The notes under the pieces are model-generated. The model was not told the origin of the DNA. It made no database searches and worked only from the letters and a program-made list of their open reading frames with translations. 64,000 nucleotides of DNA from Kribbella kalugense (GTDB taxonomy: Bacteria > Actinomycetota > Actinomycetes > Propionibacteriales > Kribbellaceae): positions 2,544,971 to 2,608,970 of the forward strand of contig NZ_SODF01000002.1 of NCBI RefSeq assembly GCF_004365875.1, given 5' to 3'. Positions 45,252-53,505 of this stretch are shown one piece after another. A program made the translations under genes and the position numbers. Each line of letters opens with the position of its first letter. The first letter of the stretch is position 1.

Positions 45252-45869
45252 ATGCCCTCAGTCGCGTTCGAGTCGCAGGTCGTGCCACAAGAACCGCCGG
45301 TCTGGCCGCAGTCCGTCGTCACGGTGGTCGGCAATCCACGGGCAGGTTCGCGGACGGCGGCCGCGGCAGCGTCCGTGGCGGAGTTGCTGGCCTCCGAGCT
45401 CGGTACGCCGTACCGGATCGACGAGCTGGTCGACCTGGTGACGTTCGCACCCGCGATCTTCCAGGGCGATCGGGCCGACGACGAGGATCGGGCGGCGCTG
45501 GAGAGTGCGATCGACCTGGTGTCGTCGGCATCGGTGATCGTGGTCGCGACCCCGGTCTACAAGGGCAGCTACACCGGCCTGCTGAAGAGCTTCTTCGACG
45601 TACTGCGCCCTGCCGCGTTGGCCGGGTCGGTCGTGATCCCGGTGACGGTCTCCGCCGCCCCGAGCCACAAGCTGCTCGCCGACCAGCACCTCCGCCCGGT
45701 CCTGGCCGAGCTGGGCGCGAGCGTCCCGGTCCCCGGCGTGATCCTGGAGGAACGCGACCTCGAGGATCTCCAGGTGGTCCTCTCAGGCTGGATCCGCAAC
45801 AACGCCGGCATCGTCCAGGCCACCACCATCGCCCTCCAACCAGTCGCAGCACCGACCCCGGCCCGGTAG
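45252..45869 (+). CDS. NAD(P)H-dependent FMN reductase-like flavoprotein
   Basis: 205 residues. VVTVVGNPRAGSRTAAAAAS is the flavodoxin-like phosphate loop, and ATPVYKGSYTGLLKSFFDVL is the SsuE/NADPH-FMN-reductase signature. It should reduce free FMN for a partner oxygenase or in a detoxification role. The start chosen is ATG 45252, because AGGAG lies ten bases upstream; an in-frame TTG at 45204 and ATG at 45231 are possible. No sulfonate genes are nearby. A long-looped hairpin follows. Confidence 0.85.
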   Translation: MPSVAFESQVVPQEPPVWPQSVVTVVGNPRAGSRTAAAAASVAELLASELGTPYRIDELVDLVTFAPAIFQGDRADDEDRAALESAIDLVSSASVIVVATPVYKGSYTGLLKSFFDVLRPAALAGSVVIPVTVSAAPSHKLLADQHLRPVLAELGASVPVPGVILEERDLEDLQVVLSGWIRNNAGIVQATTIALQPVAAPTPAR

Positions 45870-45875
45870 CACCGC

Positions 45876-45926
45876 CGCTTTGCGGAAACTAGTTTGCGTA
45901 TGGCGACCAAGAGTTTCCGCAAAGCG
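45876..45926. terminator. Bidirectional hairpin terminator
   Basis: CGCTTTGCGGAAACT (45876-45890) and AGTTTCCGCAAAGCG (45912-45926) pair perfectly over 15 bp, with a 21-base loop. It lies between the convergent FMN-reductase and ABC-exporter genes. Confidence 0.75.
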
Positions 45927-45930
45927 AGGG

Positions 45931-48396
45931 TCAGTCGGCGTAGGTGGGTTGGGTGGGGGCGTGGCGGAGGGCTGTGGTTGCGGGGAGGAGGGTTGAGCCG
46001 AAGGTGAGGACGGCGGCGGCGCCGACGACGATCAGGTAGATCCAGATCGGGCCGGTGGGCAGGGAGTTGGTGGAGACCTTTGCGGAGAAGGGGAGCAGGC
46101 AGGCCAGGGCTATTGCGGTGCCCAGAGTGACGCCGGCCAGGGTGATCAGGGTGCTTTCGGTCCACAGCATCCGGAGTACCTGGAAGCGGGTGGAGCCAGT
46201 CAGTCGTTGCAGGGCGAACTCGCGCCGGCGGCGGAGGGTCGACGATACGAGCGTGTTGACGACCGAGACCGCGGTGTAGGCGATCAGCATCCCGACGAGC
46301 ATGTAGTTGACCCACGCCTGCGTCTGCAGATCTTCCGCGTTCGAGGCGACCAACGTACTGCGGTCGGCCACCTGGACACCCGGATGAGCGGACGCGAGCT
46401 TGGTCAGTCCCGGTCGTACGTCGGCACCCGGTGCGGCCCGGACCAGGATCTGCTTGGTCAGACCGTCCGTCGTGTGAGCGGCCACCAACGACGCGGGCAT
46501 GATGATCGACTCGTAACCGCGTTCGGCCGCGAACGTCGCGACCACCCGCAGCTTCACCGGGGTTCCGTCGCCCAACGTCATCGTGATCTCCGACCCGACG
46601 CCACGACCGGTCTTGGTAACCATGTAGTCCGGCAGCGCGACGGTCGAGCCGGTCAGTCCGACGAGCGACCCGCCCGTCAACCGGACCGGCGCCGTACCGT
46701 TCGCGCCTTGGGCGTCCACGCCGATCACCGGCGCGCCGTCCTCGTCGAAGGGTGCGTTGCGCGGGTCGTCGACCGCGCCGATGCTCCGGACGAACGCCGA
46801 CGCACTCGCAACACCTGGTACGGCGCGGGTTTGCTGGAGCAACGCCATCGACAGGCCGGCGTCCGACACCAGTACGGCGTCCGCGCGCAGGTCGCGGGTG
46901 AATGCCTCGGAGGATGCGTGGACCTGCGTCGTCTGCATGTAGAGGTTGGCGGTCGAGATGCCGACGGCAAGCATCACCGGCATCACCGCGGCCGACATCG
47001 CCACCGACCGCGCCGTCATGTTGCGGATCGCGAGGCGACCGTTGACCCGGGTCAGTGCCTGCACCGGCCACCGCCAGATCGCCAGCACGGCCTTGGTCCA
47101 GAAGGGACCGAGGAGGGCGACGCCGATCGCCCAGCAGAGGATCGACGGACCCGCAGTCGCACCGGCGAGCGGTCCGGTCATCACCGTCGCGGTGACGATC
47201 AGCAGCGCGAGTCCACCACCGAGGAAGGCCAGGCCGAAGAACAGCCGGATCCAGCCGAACCACTTCCGCTGCAGCGAGGCCTCCATCAGCGCCTCGACCG
47301 GCCGGATCTTCGCCGACTTCCGGGCCGCGATCAGAGCAGCACCGACGGCCGCGAGGATTGCTGCACCAGCGCCGGCCGCGAACGGGATCAGGCCCTGCGA
47401 GAACTGCACCACCGGCGATGCGACACCGTGCGTGCTGAGCTGGTCGAACAGGAAGCGGCCGAGGAAGAGCCCAGGTATCGCTCCGACAGCGACCGCCGGC
47501 AGCGATACGAGCATCGCCTCGCCGAGGATCATCCGCCGTACCTGACCGGGCGTCGTACCGATGCCGCGGAGCAGGGCGAACTCGCGCTCGCGGTGCTGTG
47601 CGGACAAGGCCAGAGTGGACGCGACCACGAACATCATCGTCATCGCCGCGATCCCGCCGAACGAGCCGGCCACCGAGATCAGCGCCGTCTTGTGGGACTC
47701 TGCGTCCGGGTGCTCGGCCAGGCCGCGATCGATGCCGGAGCGGACGGTGATGCCGCCGTCGAGCGCCTGGATCCGGTCCTTGACGTCATCGAGATTGGTG
47801 CCCGGAGCAACCTGTACGCCGACATCGGCGAACCGGGCCGGGTTGCGGACCAGCCGAGCAGCATCGTGGTCCGAGAAGAACGCATGTCCGCCAGGGCCCG
47901 CGACCAATCCACTGACTGTAAAGGTCCGGGGCTCACCGCCGATCAGCAAGGTGACGCGACCACCGACTTTCCCGGTCGGCATCGCGACCTGACCGGTCCG
48001 CGGTGCATGACCCGCGGTCAGCCGGTACGGCGCCATCGCAGCTGACGACCAGTTGTGGCCTTCAGCAACCGATGGTCCGACGGCGGTGAAGGTCAAGTCG
48101 CCGACTGCCGACGAAACCCCTTGCACAGAACGGATCTTGGCGAGCATGTCGACCGGTACGCCCACTCGCTCCGGCAGGGGAGTGGCGTCCTCGGCTCCGG
48201 GCCGGAGGTGGGACTGCTTGCCGGTCACAACGAGCGAGGTCGCGGCCAGGCGTTGCGGTTCGACGTTGGACCGGATGCCGGTCTCCATCAGACCACCGCA
48301 CGCCATCACGATCGCCGTACCGAAGACGACCGCGACGAACGTCGCGATGAAGCCGCCCTTGCGGAAGCGCAGGGTGCGGAATGCCAGGCGCATCAT
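45931..48396 (-). CDS. ABC exporter permease, FtsX/MacB type with two FtsX domains
   Basis: 821 residues. The N-terminal anchor (GGFIATFVAVVFGTAIVMAC) leads to a large extracytosolic domain (about 50-240) and then a first FtsX core of three to four helices (VAGSFGGIAAMTMMFVVAST). A second extracytosolic domain is followed by a second FtsX core near the C-terminus (YMLVGMLIAYTAVSVVNTLV). This duplicated form is common in Gram-positive ABC exporters for antimicrobial peptides, lipids or lipoproteins. It works with the ATPase encoded just upstream (ATGA overlap). The TetR gene in front suggests inducible efflux; the cargo is unknown. Confidence 0.9.
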   Translation of the reverse strand: MMRLAFRTLRFRKGGFIATFVAVVFGTAIVMACGGLMETGIRSNVEPQRLAATSLVVTGKQSHLRPGAEDATPLPERVGVPVDMLAKIRSVQGVSSAVGDLTFTAVGPSVAEGHNWSSAAMAPYRLTAGHAPRTGQVAMPTGKVGGRVTLLIGGEPRTFTVSGLVAGPGGHAFFSDHDAARLVRNPARFADVGVQVAPGTNLDDVKDRIQALDGGITVRSGIDRGLAEHPDAESHKTALISVAGSFGGIAAMTMMFVVASTLALSAQHREREFALLRGIGTTPGQVRRMILGEAMLVSLPAVAVGAIPGLFLGRFLFDQLSTHGVASPVVQFSQGLIPFAAGAGAAILAAVGAALIAARKSAKIRPVEALMEASLQRKWFGWIRLFFGLAFLGGGLALLIVTATVMTGPLAGATAGPSILCWAIGVALLGPFWTKAVLAIWRWPVQALTRVNGRLAIRNMTARSVAMSAAVMPVMLAVGISTANLYMQTTQVHASSEAFTRDLRADAVLVSDAGLSMALLQQTRAVPGVASASAFVRSIGAVDDPRNAPFDEDGAPVIGVDAQGANGTAPVRLTGGSLVGLTGSTVALPDYMVTKTGRGVGSEITMTLGDGTPVKLRVVATFAAERGYESIIMPASLVAAHTTDGLTKQILVRAAPGADVRPGLTKLASAHPGVQVADRSTLVASNAEDLQTQAWVNYMLVGMLIAYTAVSVVNTLVSSTLRRRREFALQRLTGSTRFQVLRMLWTESTLITLAGVTLGTAIALACLLPFSAKVSTNSLPTGPIWIYLIVVGAAAVLTFGSTLLPATTALRHAPTQPTYAD

Positions 48397-49178
48397 CCCG
48401 CTACCGCCTTTAGCTTCGAACGTGCACCGAGGTGGGTCATCCGGTCCGCGACCTCTTCGGCCGTCGGAGCGGTCAGGCTGCCGGCCAGCACGCCGTCGGC
48501 GAGGAAGACGACCTGGTCGGCGTACGACGCGGCGACCGGGTCATGGGTGACCATCACGACTGTCTGGCCCTGGGTGCGGACTGGCTCGCGGAGTAGCTCG
48601 AGGACGTCGGCGGCGGTCTGGGTGTCGAGAGCCCCGGTGGGCTCGTCGGCGAAGATGACGGCCGGCCGGGCGACGAGGGCGCGGGCGATGGCGACGCGCT
48701 GTTGCTGGCCGCCGGACAGTTCGCCGGGGCGGTTCTTGCGCTTGTCGGTCAGCCCGACCCGGTCGAGGACCGCGCGGACGGCAGCGCGGTTGACCCGGCG
48801 GCCGTCGAGCTCCTGCGGGAGGGTGACGTTCTGCCAGACGGTCAGCGCGGGCAGCAGGTTGAAGGACTGGAACACGAACCCGATCCGCTCGCGGCGGAGC
48901 TCGGTGAGCCTGCGCTCGCTCAGGCCGGCCAGCGCCTGGCCGTCGATGAACACGCTGCCCGATGTGGGCCGGTCGAGACCGGCCGCGCAGTGCAGGAACG
49001 TGCTCTTACCCGAGCCGGACGGGCCCATCACCGCGGTGAACGTGCCCGGAGCGAAGTTGATGGAGATGCCGTTGAGGGCGGTGACGGTGTTGGAGCCACG
49101 ACCGTAAACCCGACGTACGTCCTGAAGGACCACCGAGTACTCGGTCCCCACCACTGTTTCCCGCGTCCGTTTCTTCAT
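48393..49178 (-). CDS. ABC exporter ATP-binding protein, MacB/LolD type
   Basis: 261 residues. Walker A is GPSGSGKSTF, the signature LSGGQQQRVA, Walker B VIFADEPTGALD and the H-loop VTHDPVAA. The N-terminal strand YSVVLQDVRRVYG and 'DEPTGALDT' are typical of MacB/LolD-type ATPases that pair with FtsX-like permeases. It energises the permease encoded next. The start is probably ATG 49178. It lies 77 bases after the TetR stop on the same strand; that gap has a small GGTGGG/CCCACC hairpin (49236-49253), so TetR and the exporter may be one transcript or separately started. Confidence 0.92.
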   Translation of the reverse strand: MKKRTRETVVGTEYSVVLQDVRRVYGRGSNTVTALNGISINFAPGTFTAVMGPSGSGKSTFLHCAAGLDRPTSGSVFIDGQALAGLSERRLTELRRERIGFVFQSFNLLPALTVWQNVTLPQELDGRRVNRAAVRAVLDRVGLTDKRKNRPGELSGGQQQRVAIARALVARPAVIFADEPTGALDTQTAADVLELLREPVRTQGQTVVMVTHDPVAASYADQVVFLADGVLAGSLTAPTAEEVADRMTHLGARSKLKAVAG

Positions 49179-49255
49179 GCGACCGACGCTACGGATCCGG
49201 CACCGTCGTACCCATGGTGCTGGCCCACCGTACGAGGTGGGTAAAACCCCACCCC

Positions 49256-49852
49256 CTACGGGCGGAGGAGGGCGCGGAGGCCGGCCGTGTAGGTGGTGGG
49301 GCTGATGTCGCCGATCAGGAGGCGTTGGAGGACGAAGCCGGGGACCATGCCGAACATGACCTGGGCGACGTGCTCTGGGTTGACGTCCGGATCGAGCGTT
49401 CCGTCGGCTTGCGCGCGGCGGGCGATCACCACGAAATGGTCGCGGAGCTGGCAGTACTTGCCCTTCGCGACGTCCTTGATCGCCTCGTTGCGCAGCGACT
49501 CCGCCCAGGCCTGGACGGCGACCCGGGTGACGTCTCCACCGGGTGCCTCGGCGACCTTGGCCACGTGCTCGATGGTCGCCTCGAGCGCGGCCAGCGGAGT
49601 CAGCGGATGCTCGGAGGCGAGGATGCTGTCGAAGAGGTCGTCGATGGTGCTGAGCGCGTCCTCGGCGATCGCCCCGACGATCTCCTCCTTGCTCTTGAAG
49701 TAGCCGTACACGGCCCCGGCGGACAGACCGGACTCGCGGATCACGTCGGCCATCGTCGTCTTGTGGAAGCCGTCCTCGATCACGCAGGTGCGGGCCGCCG
49801 CGACGATCTGGGCGCGGCGAGCCAGGCGGTGTTCCTCGGTGACCTTCGGCAC
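49256..49852 (-). CDS. TetR-family transcriptional regulator
   Basis: 198 residues from a GTG start at 49852, whose protein begins PKVTEEHRLARRAQIVAAA. The HTH is FHKTTMADVIRESGLSAGAV with YGYFKSKEEIVGAI. The C-terminal domain is of the QacR/AcrR-like helical type. It sits between the ABC exporter (same strand) and a divergent ABC-2-like membrane gene. Two inverted copies of a 15-base motif in the divergent gap are its probable operators, so it would control efflux functions on both sides. Confidence 0.87.
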   Translation of the reverse strand: MPKVTEEHRLARRAQIVAAARTCVIEDGFHKTTMADVIRESGLSAGAVYGYFKSKEEIVGAIAEDALSTIDDLFDSILASEHPLTPLAALEATIEHVAKVAEAPGGDVTRVAVQAWAESLRNEAIKDVAKGKYCQLRDHFVVIARRAQADGTLDPDVNPEHVAQVMFGMVPGFVLQRLLIGDISPTTYTAGLRALLRP

Positions 49853-49867
49853 GCTCGCAACATAAAA

Positions 49868-49935
49868 CGAATGTCCGTTCTTGACAAGTCGCCGGGCCAT
49901 CGACCAGGCTCGGACTAATAAAGAACGGTCATTCG
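49868..49935. promoter_or_regulatory. Pair of inverted 15-base TetR-type sites
   Basis: CGAATGTCCGTTCTT (49868-49882) and AAGAACGGTCATTCG (49921-49935) are reverse complements in 14 of 15 positions. Each also has internal GAA...TTC symmetry. They lie 38 bases apart: one next to the TetR start, the other just before the divergent gene's AAGGAG. Confidence 0.72.
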
Positions 49936-49951
49936 GTTTAAGGAGTTTGCC

Positions 49952-50947
49952 ATGACCACTGAGGCGCACGCGGCCGAACGTCGCCGGCCGCCCTTGATCG
50001 CCGTCGTCGTGCTGCTGACCGGGGTCCTCACGGTGTTCCTGATCGCCTTCGCCTGGCCGTCCGCGCGCTCCGAACCGCGGGACGTCCCGATCGCGGTCTC
50101 CGGCCCGACGCCAGCGGTCGAGCAGGTCAAGGCGCAGCTCGGGCAGGCGATGCCCGGTGGCTTCGACCTCACCGCCGTACCGGATCGGGCTGCTGCGGTG
50201 CAGCGGATCGAGGATCGGGACGCGTACGGCGCGATTGTGCTGGACTCGGCGCAGCCCGAGGTGCTCACGGCGTCTGCTGGTGGCCCGGTGGTGGCGCAAC
50301 TCCTGACGCAACTGGCCGGGAAGATGGACAGCCAGGCGAAGGTCACCGACGTCGTACCGCTGCCCAAGGACGACCCGCGCGGCGCCGGCCTGGCTGCGGG
50401 TGCGCTGCCGCTGGTGCTCGGCGGAATCATCGCGGCCGGCGCGCTGACCCAGTTGGTGCGGTCCGGGTCGAAGCGGGTGATCGGCGCGATCACGTTCGCC
50501 GTCACCGGCGGGCTCGCGCTGGCCGCCGTACTGCAGTACTGGCTCGGCTCGTTCGAGGGCAGTTATCTCGGCAACGCGGGCGTGATCGCGATGTCGATCG
50601 GGGCGATCAGCCTCACCTTGCTCGGACTCGAGTGGCTACTCGGTACGGCGGGACTCGCGCTCGGCAGCGCGGTGATGATGCTGCTCGGCAACCCGTTGTC
50701 CGGGATGACGAGCGCACCCGAGATGCTGCCGAACGGGTGGAGCACCCTTGGCCAGTTGCTGCCGCCGGGAGCCGCGGGTACGGCGTTACGTTCGGTGAGC
50801 TTCTTCGACGGCGCCGGCGCTGCCCGGCCACTCGTCGTACTGACCTGCTGGTTGCTGCTCGGACTGGCGTTGTGTGGACTCGGAGCGCTCCGCGCCCGGG
50901 GACGCGCCGTACACCCTCGACATGAGGCATCTGCCGTCGCAGCCTGA
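49952..50947 (+). CDS. ABC-2-like multi-spanning membrane protein, probable efflux component
   Basis: 331 residues. One N-terminal membrane helix (LIAVVVLLTGVLTVFLIAFA) precedes an extracytosolic region of about 115 residues (RDVPIAVSGPTPAVEQVKAQ ... GAIVLDSAQPEVL). About five C-terminal helices follow. This layout matches YhgE/Pip- or DUF3533-like ABC-2-type permeases. No ATPase is adjacent on this strand. AAGGAG lies ten bases before the ATG. The TetR-type site overlapping its leader suggests drug-inducible expression; cargo unknown. A hairpin follows. Confidence 0.8.
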   Translation: MTTEAHAAERRRPPLIAVVVLLTGVLTVFLIAFAWPSARSEPRDVPIAVSGPTPAVEQVKAQLGQAMPGGFDLTAVPDRAAAVQRIEDRDAYGAIVLDSAQPEVLTASAGGPVVAQLLTQLAGKMDSQAKVTDVVPLPKDDPRGAGLAAGALPLVLGGIIAAGALTQLVRSGSKRVIGAITFAVTGGLALAAVLQYWLGSFEGSYLGNAGVIAMSIGAISLTLLGLEWLLGTAGLALGSAVMMLLGNPLSGMTSAPEMLPNGWSTLGQLLPPGAAGTALRSVSFFDGAGAARPLVVLTCWLLLGLALCGLGALRARGRAVHPRHEASAVAA

Positions 50948-50966
50948 CAAAGTGGACGTATGACAG

Positions 50967-51001
50967 CGCGGTGACCGGATCGTTACGTCCCGGTCACCGC
51001 G
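50967..51001. terminator. Hairpin terminator after the ABC-2-like gene
   Basis: CGCGGTGACCGG (50967-50978) and CCGGTCACCGCG (50990-51001) pair perfectly over 12 bp with an 11-base loop. It begins 20 bases after the stop. Confidence 0.75.
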
Positions 51002-51019
51002 TTCCTGCGTGACTGCGGC

Positions 51020-51070
51020 GACAACGTTGTCTGTCAAGCATTGACTTCGGTTGATGCAGGCTCCTACGGT
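51020..51070 (+). promoter_or_regulatory. LacI-type palindrome and promoter of the second sugar importer
   Basis: GACAACGTTGTC (51020-51031) is a perfect 12-bp palindrome with central CG, the LacI-family form. TTGACT (51041-51046), an 18-base spacer and TACGGT (51065-51070) make a plausible promoter next to it. No LacI regulator is encoded beside this operon, so the repressor is elsewhere or is the one at 33553, whose candidate site looks different. Confidence 0.65.
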
Positions 51071-51138
51071 CGCGAGAAAGCCCGCAGGGTTTGGGCCGTG
51101 GTACCGGCATGACAACGATTGCCCCGAAGGTGGACCTG

Positions 51139-52539
51139 ATGGTGACAAGGAAACGTTTCATGGCAGCGGCCGCCGCGGGCGCGCTGCTGCTGGGAGTCTC
51201 AGCCTGTAGCCAAGGCTCGACGACCAAGCAGCCGGACGCCGGCGGCGCTCAGAGCTCCGGACCCGCGCACATCAAGATCGCGTACCAGCAGTGGGGCCCG
51301 GGCGTGGTGATGAAGAACTTCCTCACCGGCGTGAAGTCCGAGTACGAGTCGGCCCATCCGGGATCCCAGGTCGAGATCGTTCCGGTCGTGGCCAGCGAGA
51401 ACGACTACTACACCAAGATCCAGTTGATGATGCGGTCGCCGAACACCGCGCCGGACATCGTCTACGAGGACACCTTCCTGATCAACTCCGACATCACCGC
51501 GGGGTACCTGAAGCCGCTGGACGACTACATCGGCAAGTGGGACCAGTGGAACCAGTTCGAGGACACCGCCAAGGGCGCCGCGAAGGGCCAGGACGGCAAG
51601 ACGTACGGCGTTCCGGACGGCACTGACACCCGCGCGCTTTGGTACAACAAGCAGATCTTCGCGAAGGCCGGCCTGCCCGCCGACTGGCAGCCGAAGACCT
51701 GGGACGACGTGCTCAGCGCCGCGCGCACCATCAAGCAGAAGGTGCCGGGCGTGATCCCGTTCAACATGTACTCCGGCAAGCCGATGGGTGAAGCCTCCGC
51801 CATGCAGGGCTTCGAGATGCTGCTCTACGGCACCAAGGACACCCTGTACAACTACGACCAGAAGAAGTGGGTCGTCGGCAGCCAGGGCTTCAAGGACTCG
51901 CTGAACTTCGTCAAGACCGTCTTCAACGAAGGCCTCGCGCCGTCGCCGAAGGACGCGCTCAGCCCGAACATGGGCAGCAAGGTCGGCACCGAACTCCTGC
52001 CGCAGGGCAAGCTCGCGATCGACCTCGACGGCTCCTGGATCTACGGCAACTGGCTGAAGTCCGGCGCCAAGCCGTGGCCGCAGTGGAGCACCGTACTCGG
52101 CCAGACCGCGATGCCGACGCAGGACGGCAGCGGCAAGGGCAAGGTCAGCCTCTCCGGTGGCTGGACCTGGGCGATCCCGGCGAAGTCGAAGAACCCCGAC
52201 GCGGCCTGGGACTTCATCAAGACCCTGCAGACGCAGAAGAACGCCGCCAAGTACGCCACCGACGGCGCGCAGATCGCCGTACGGAAGGACGTTGCGTCCG
52301 ACGCGACGTACAAGTCCTCCTCGGCGAGCACGCAGTTCTTCACCGACCTCGTTTCCGTGACCGTGTACCGGCCGGCGCTGCCGGAGTACCCGAAGGTCTC
52401 GAACGAGATCATCACCGCGATGGAGGCGGTGATGACCGGTCAGTCCCAGCCCGACGCGGCCGCGAAGAACTACGACCAGGCGGTCGAAGGGATAGTCGGC
52501 GGCAAGGACAGTACGACGACGAAGAGCACCGGTCAGTAG
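51139..52539 (+). CDS. ABC sugar transporter, substrate-binding lipoprotein
   Basis: 466 residues. The signal peptide with lipobox (AAAGALLLGVSAC) predicts lipid attachment near Cys24. The body is an extracellular sugar-binding protein type 1: YEDTFLINSDITAGYLKPLD and SLSGGWTWAIPAKSKNP are typical. The ATG at 51139 has AAGGTGG upstream; an in-frame start at 51109 would put a charged tail in front of the signal. It precedes two permeases in one operon. No glycosidase is linked, so the sugar is unknown. The regulatory palindrome upstream points to LacI control. Confidence 0.9.
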   Translation: MVTRKRFMAAAAAGALLLGVSACSQGSTTKQPDAGGAQSSGPAHIKIAYQQWGPGVVMKNFLTGVKSEYESAHPGSQVEIVPVVASENDYYTKIQLMMRSPNTAPDIVYEDTFLINSDITAGYLKPLDDYIGKWDQWNQFEDTAKGAAKGQDGKTYGVPDGTDTRALWYNKQIFAKAGLPADWQPKTWDDVLSAARTIKQKVPGVIPFNMYSGKPMGEASAMQGFEMLLYGTKDTLYNYDQKKWVVGSQGFKDSLNFVKTVFNEGLAPSPKDALSPNMGSKVGTELLPQGKLAIDLDGSWIYGNWLKSGAKPWPQWSTVLGQTAMPTQDGSGKGKVSLSGGWTWAIPAKSKNPDAAWDFIKTLQTQKNAAKYATDGAQIAVRKDVASDATYKSSSASTQFFTDLVSVTVYRPALPEYPKVSNEIITAMEAVMTGQSQPDAAAKNYDQAVEGIVGGKDSTTTKSTGQ

Positions 52540-52566
52540 TCCCCGGCTCGAAGGGATATCTCCCCT

Positions 52567-53505
52567 GTGACGACGACCGTCGCCCCCACCTCGGCGACCG
52601 CTCCCTCCGGTAAGTCCCCCGGAGGGAGCGGGAAGCCGAAGGCCGCCAAGCTGGTCCGGATGCTGCCGCTGTCGCCGGCCCTCGGACTGATGCTGGTCTT
52701 CCTGGCCGGCCCGATCATCTACTGCGTGTACGCCGCGTTCACGAACATGGCGCTGACCGGGACCGGCGCGGCGAACGTCAAGTTCGTCGGCCTCGACAAC
52801 TTCCGGAAGGCCTTCAGCAGCGGCGCGTTCACCAACTCGATCTGGCTGACGCTGGTGTTCACGCTGATCTCCGCGATCATCGGTCAGAACACGTTGGGTC
52901 TCGGCCTGTCGCTGTTGATGCGCAGGTCGACCAAGGTCGTCCGCAACTTCGTCGGTACGGCGGTGATCGGCGCCTGGGTGCTGCCTGAGGTCGTCGCGGC
53001 GTACCTGCTGAGCGCGTTCTTCAACGACGACGGCACGCTGAACGTGATGCTGCACTGGGTCGGCCTGCCCGGCCAGGACTGGTTGTACGGGGCACCGATC
53101 ATCGCGGTGTCACTGGCCAACATCTGGCGCGGTACGGCGTTCTCGATGCTGGTGTACTCCGCGGCGCTGAGCGAGGTACCCAAGGAGATCGAGGAGTCCG
53201 CCGAGATGGACGGCGCCGGCGGCTGGCGGCGACTGCTGTACGTCACGATCCCGATGATCAGCCGGGCCGTGATGACCAACCTGATGCTGATCACGCTGCA
53301 GACGCTGAGCGTGTTCGGCCTGATCTACGCGATGACCCGGGGCGGCCCGGGGACCAAGAGTCAGACGTTGCCGCTGTACATGTACGAGCAGGCGTTCAGC
53401 TTCTCCCAGATCGGCTACGGTACGGCGATCGCCCTGGTGATGCTGGCGATCGGCGCGGTCTTCTCGCTGATCTACCTGCGTGGACTGAACTCGGAGGCCG
53501 CATGA
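52567..53505 (+). CDS. ABC sugar transporter permease, MalF type
   Basis: 312 residues from a GTG start. The first ~30 residues are low-complexity Pro/Ser/Gly/Lys and are followed by six membrane helices (LGLMLVFLAGPIIYCVYAAF first). The EAA-type loop is EIEESAEMDGAGGWRRLLYV. A 12-bp perfect hairpin lies within codons 11-22. The 3' end overlaps the next permease (ATGA). Energising ATPase not present in the operon. Confidence 0.92.
   Translation: MTTTVAPTSATAPSGKSPGGSGKPKAAKLVRMLPLSPALGLMLVFLAGPIIYCVYAAFTNMALTGTGAANVKFVGLDNFRKAFSSGAFTNSIWLTLVFTLISAIIGQNTLGLGLSLLMRRSTKVVRNFVGTAVIGAWVLPEVVAAYLLSAFFNDDGTLNVMLHWVGLPGQDWLYGAPIIAVSLANIWRGTAFSMLVYSAALSEVPKEIEESAEMDGAGGWRRLLYVTIPMISRAVMTNLMLITLQTLSVFGLIYAMTRGGPGTKSQTLPLYMYEQAFSFSQIGYGTAIALVMLAIGAVFSLIYLRGLNSEAA
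52599..52630 (+). promoter_or_regulatory. Perfect hairpin inside the permease 5' coding region
   Basis: CGCTCCCTCCGG (52599-52610) and CCGGAGGGAGCG (52619-52630) pair over 12 bp with an 8-base loop, 60 bases after the binding-protein stop. It sits in the position of the intergenic hairpins seen after other binding-protein genes, but here it is translated into the low-complexity N-terminus. Confidence 0.55.

Noticed and set aside
46207..48045. 612-codon plus-strand frame opposite the FtsX-type permease
   Set aside because: Arg/Asp/His-rich composition typical of a GC shadow; the opposite strand is a clear ABC permease.
49881..49919. TTGACA at 49881 as -35 with TAATAA at 49916 as -10 for the ABC-2-like gene
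   Set aside because: The spacing is about 29 bases, too long for a normal promoter; the real boxes are uncertain.
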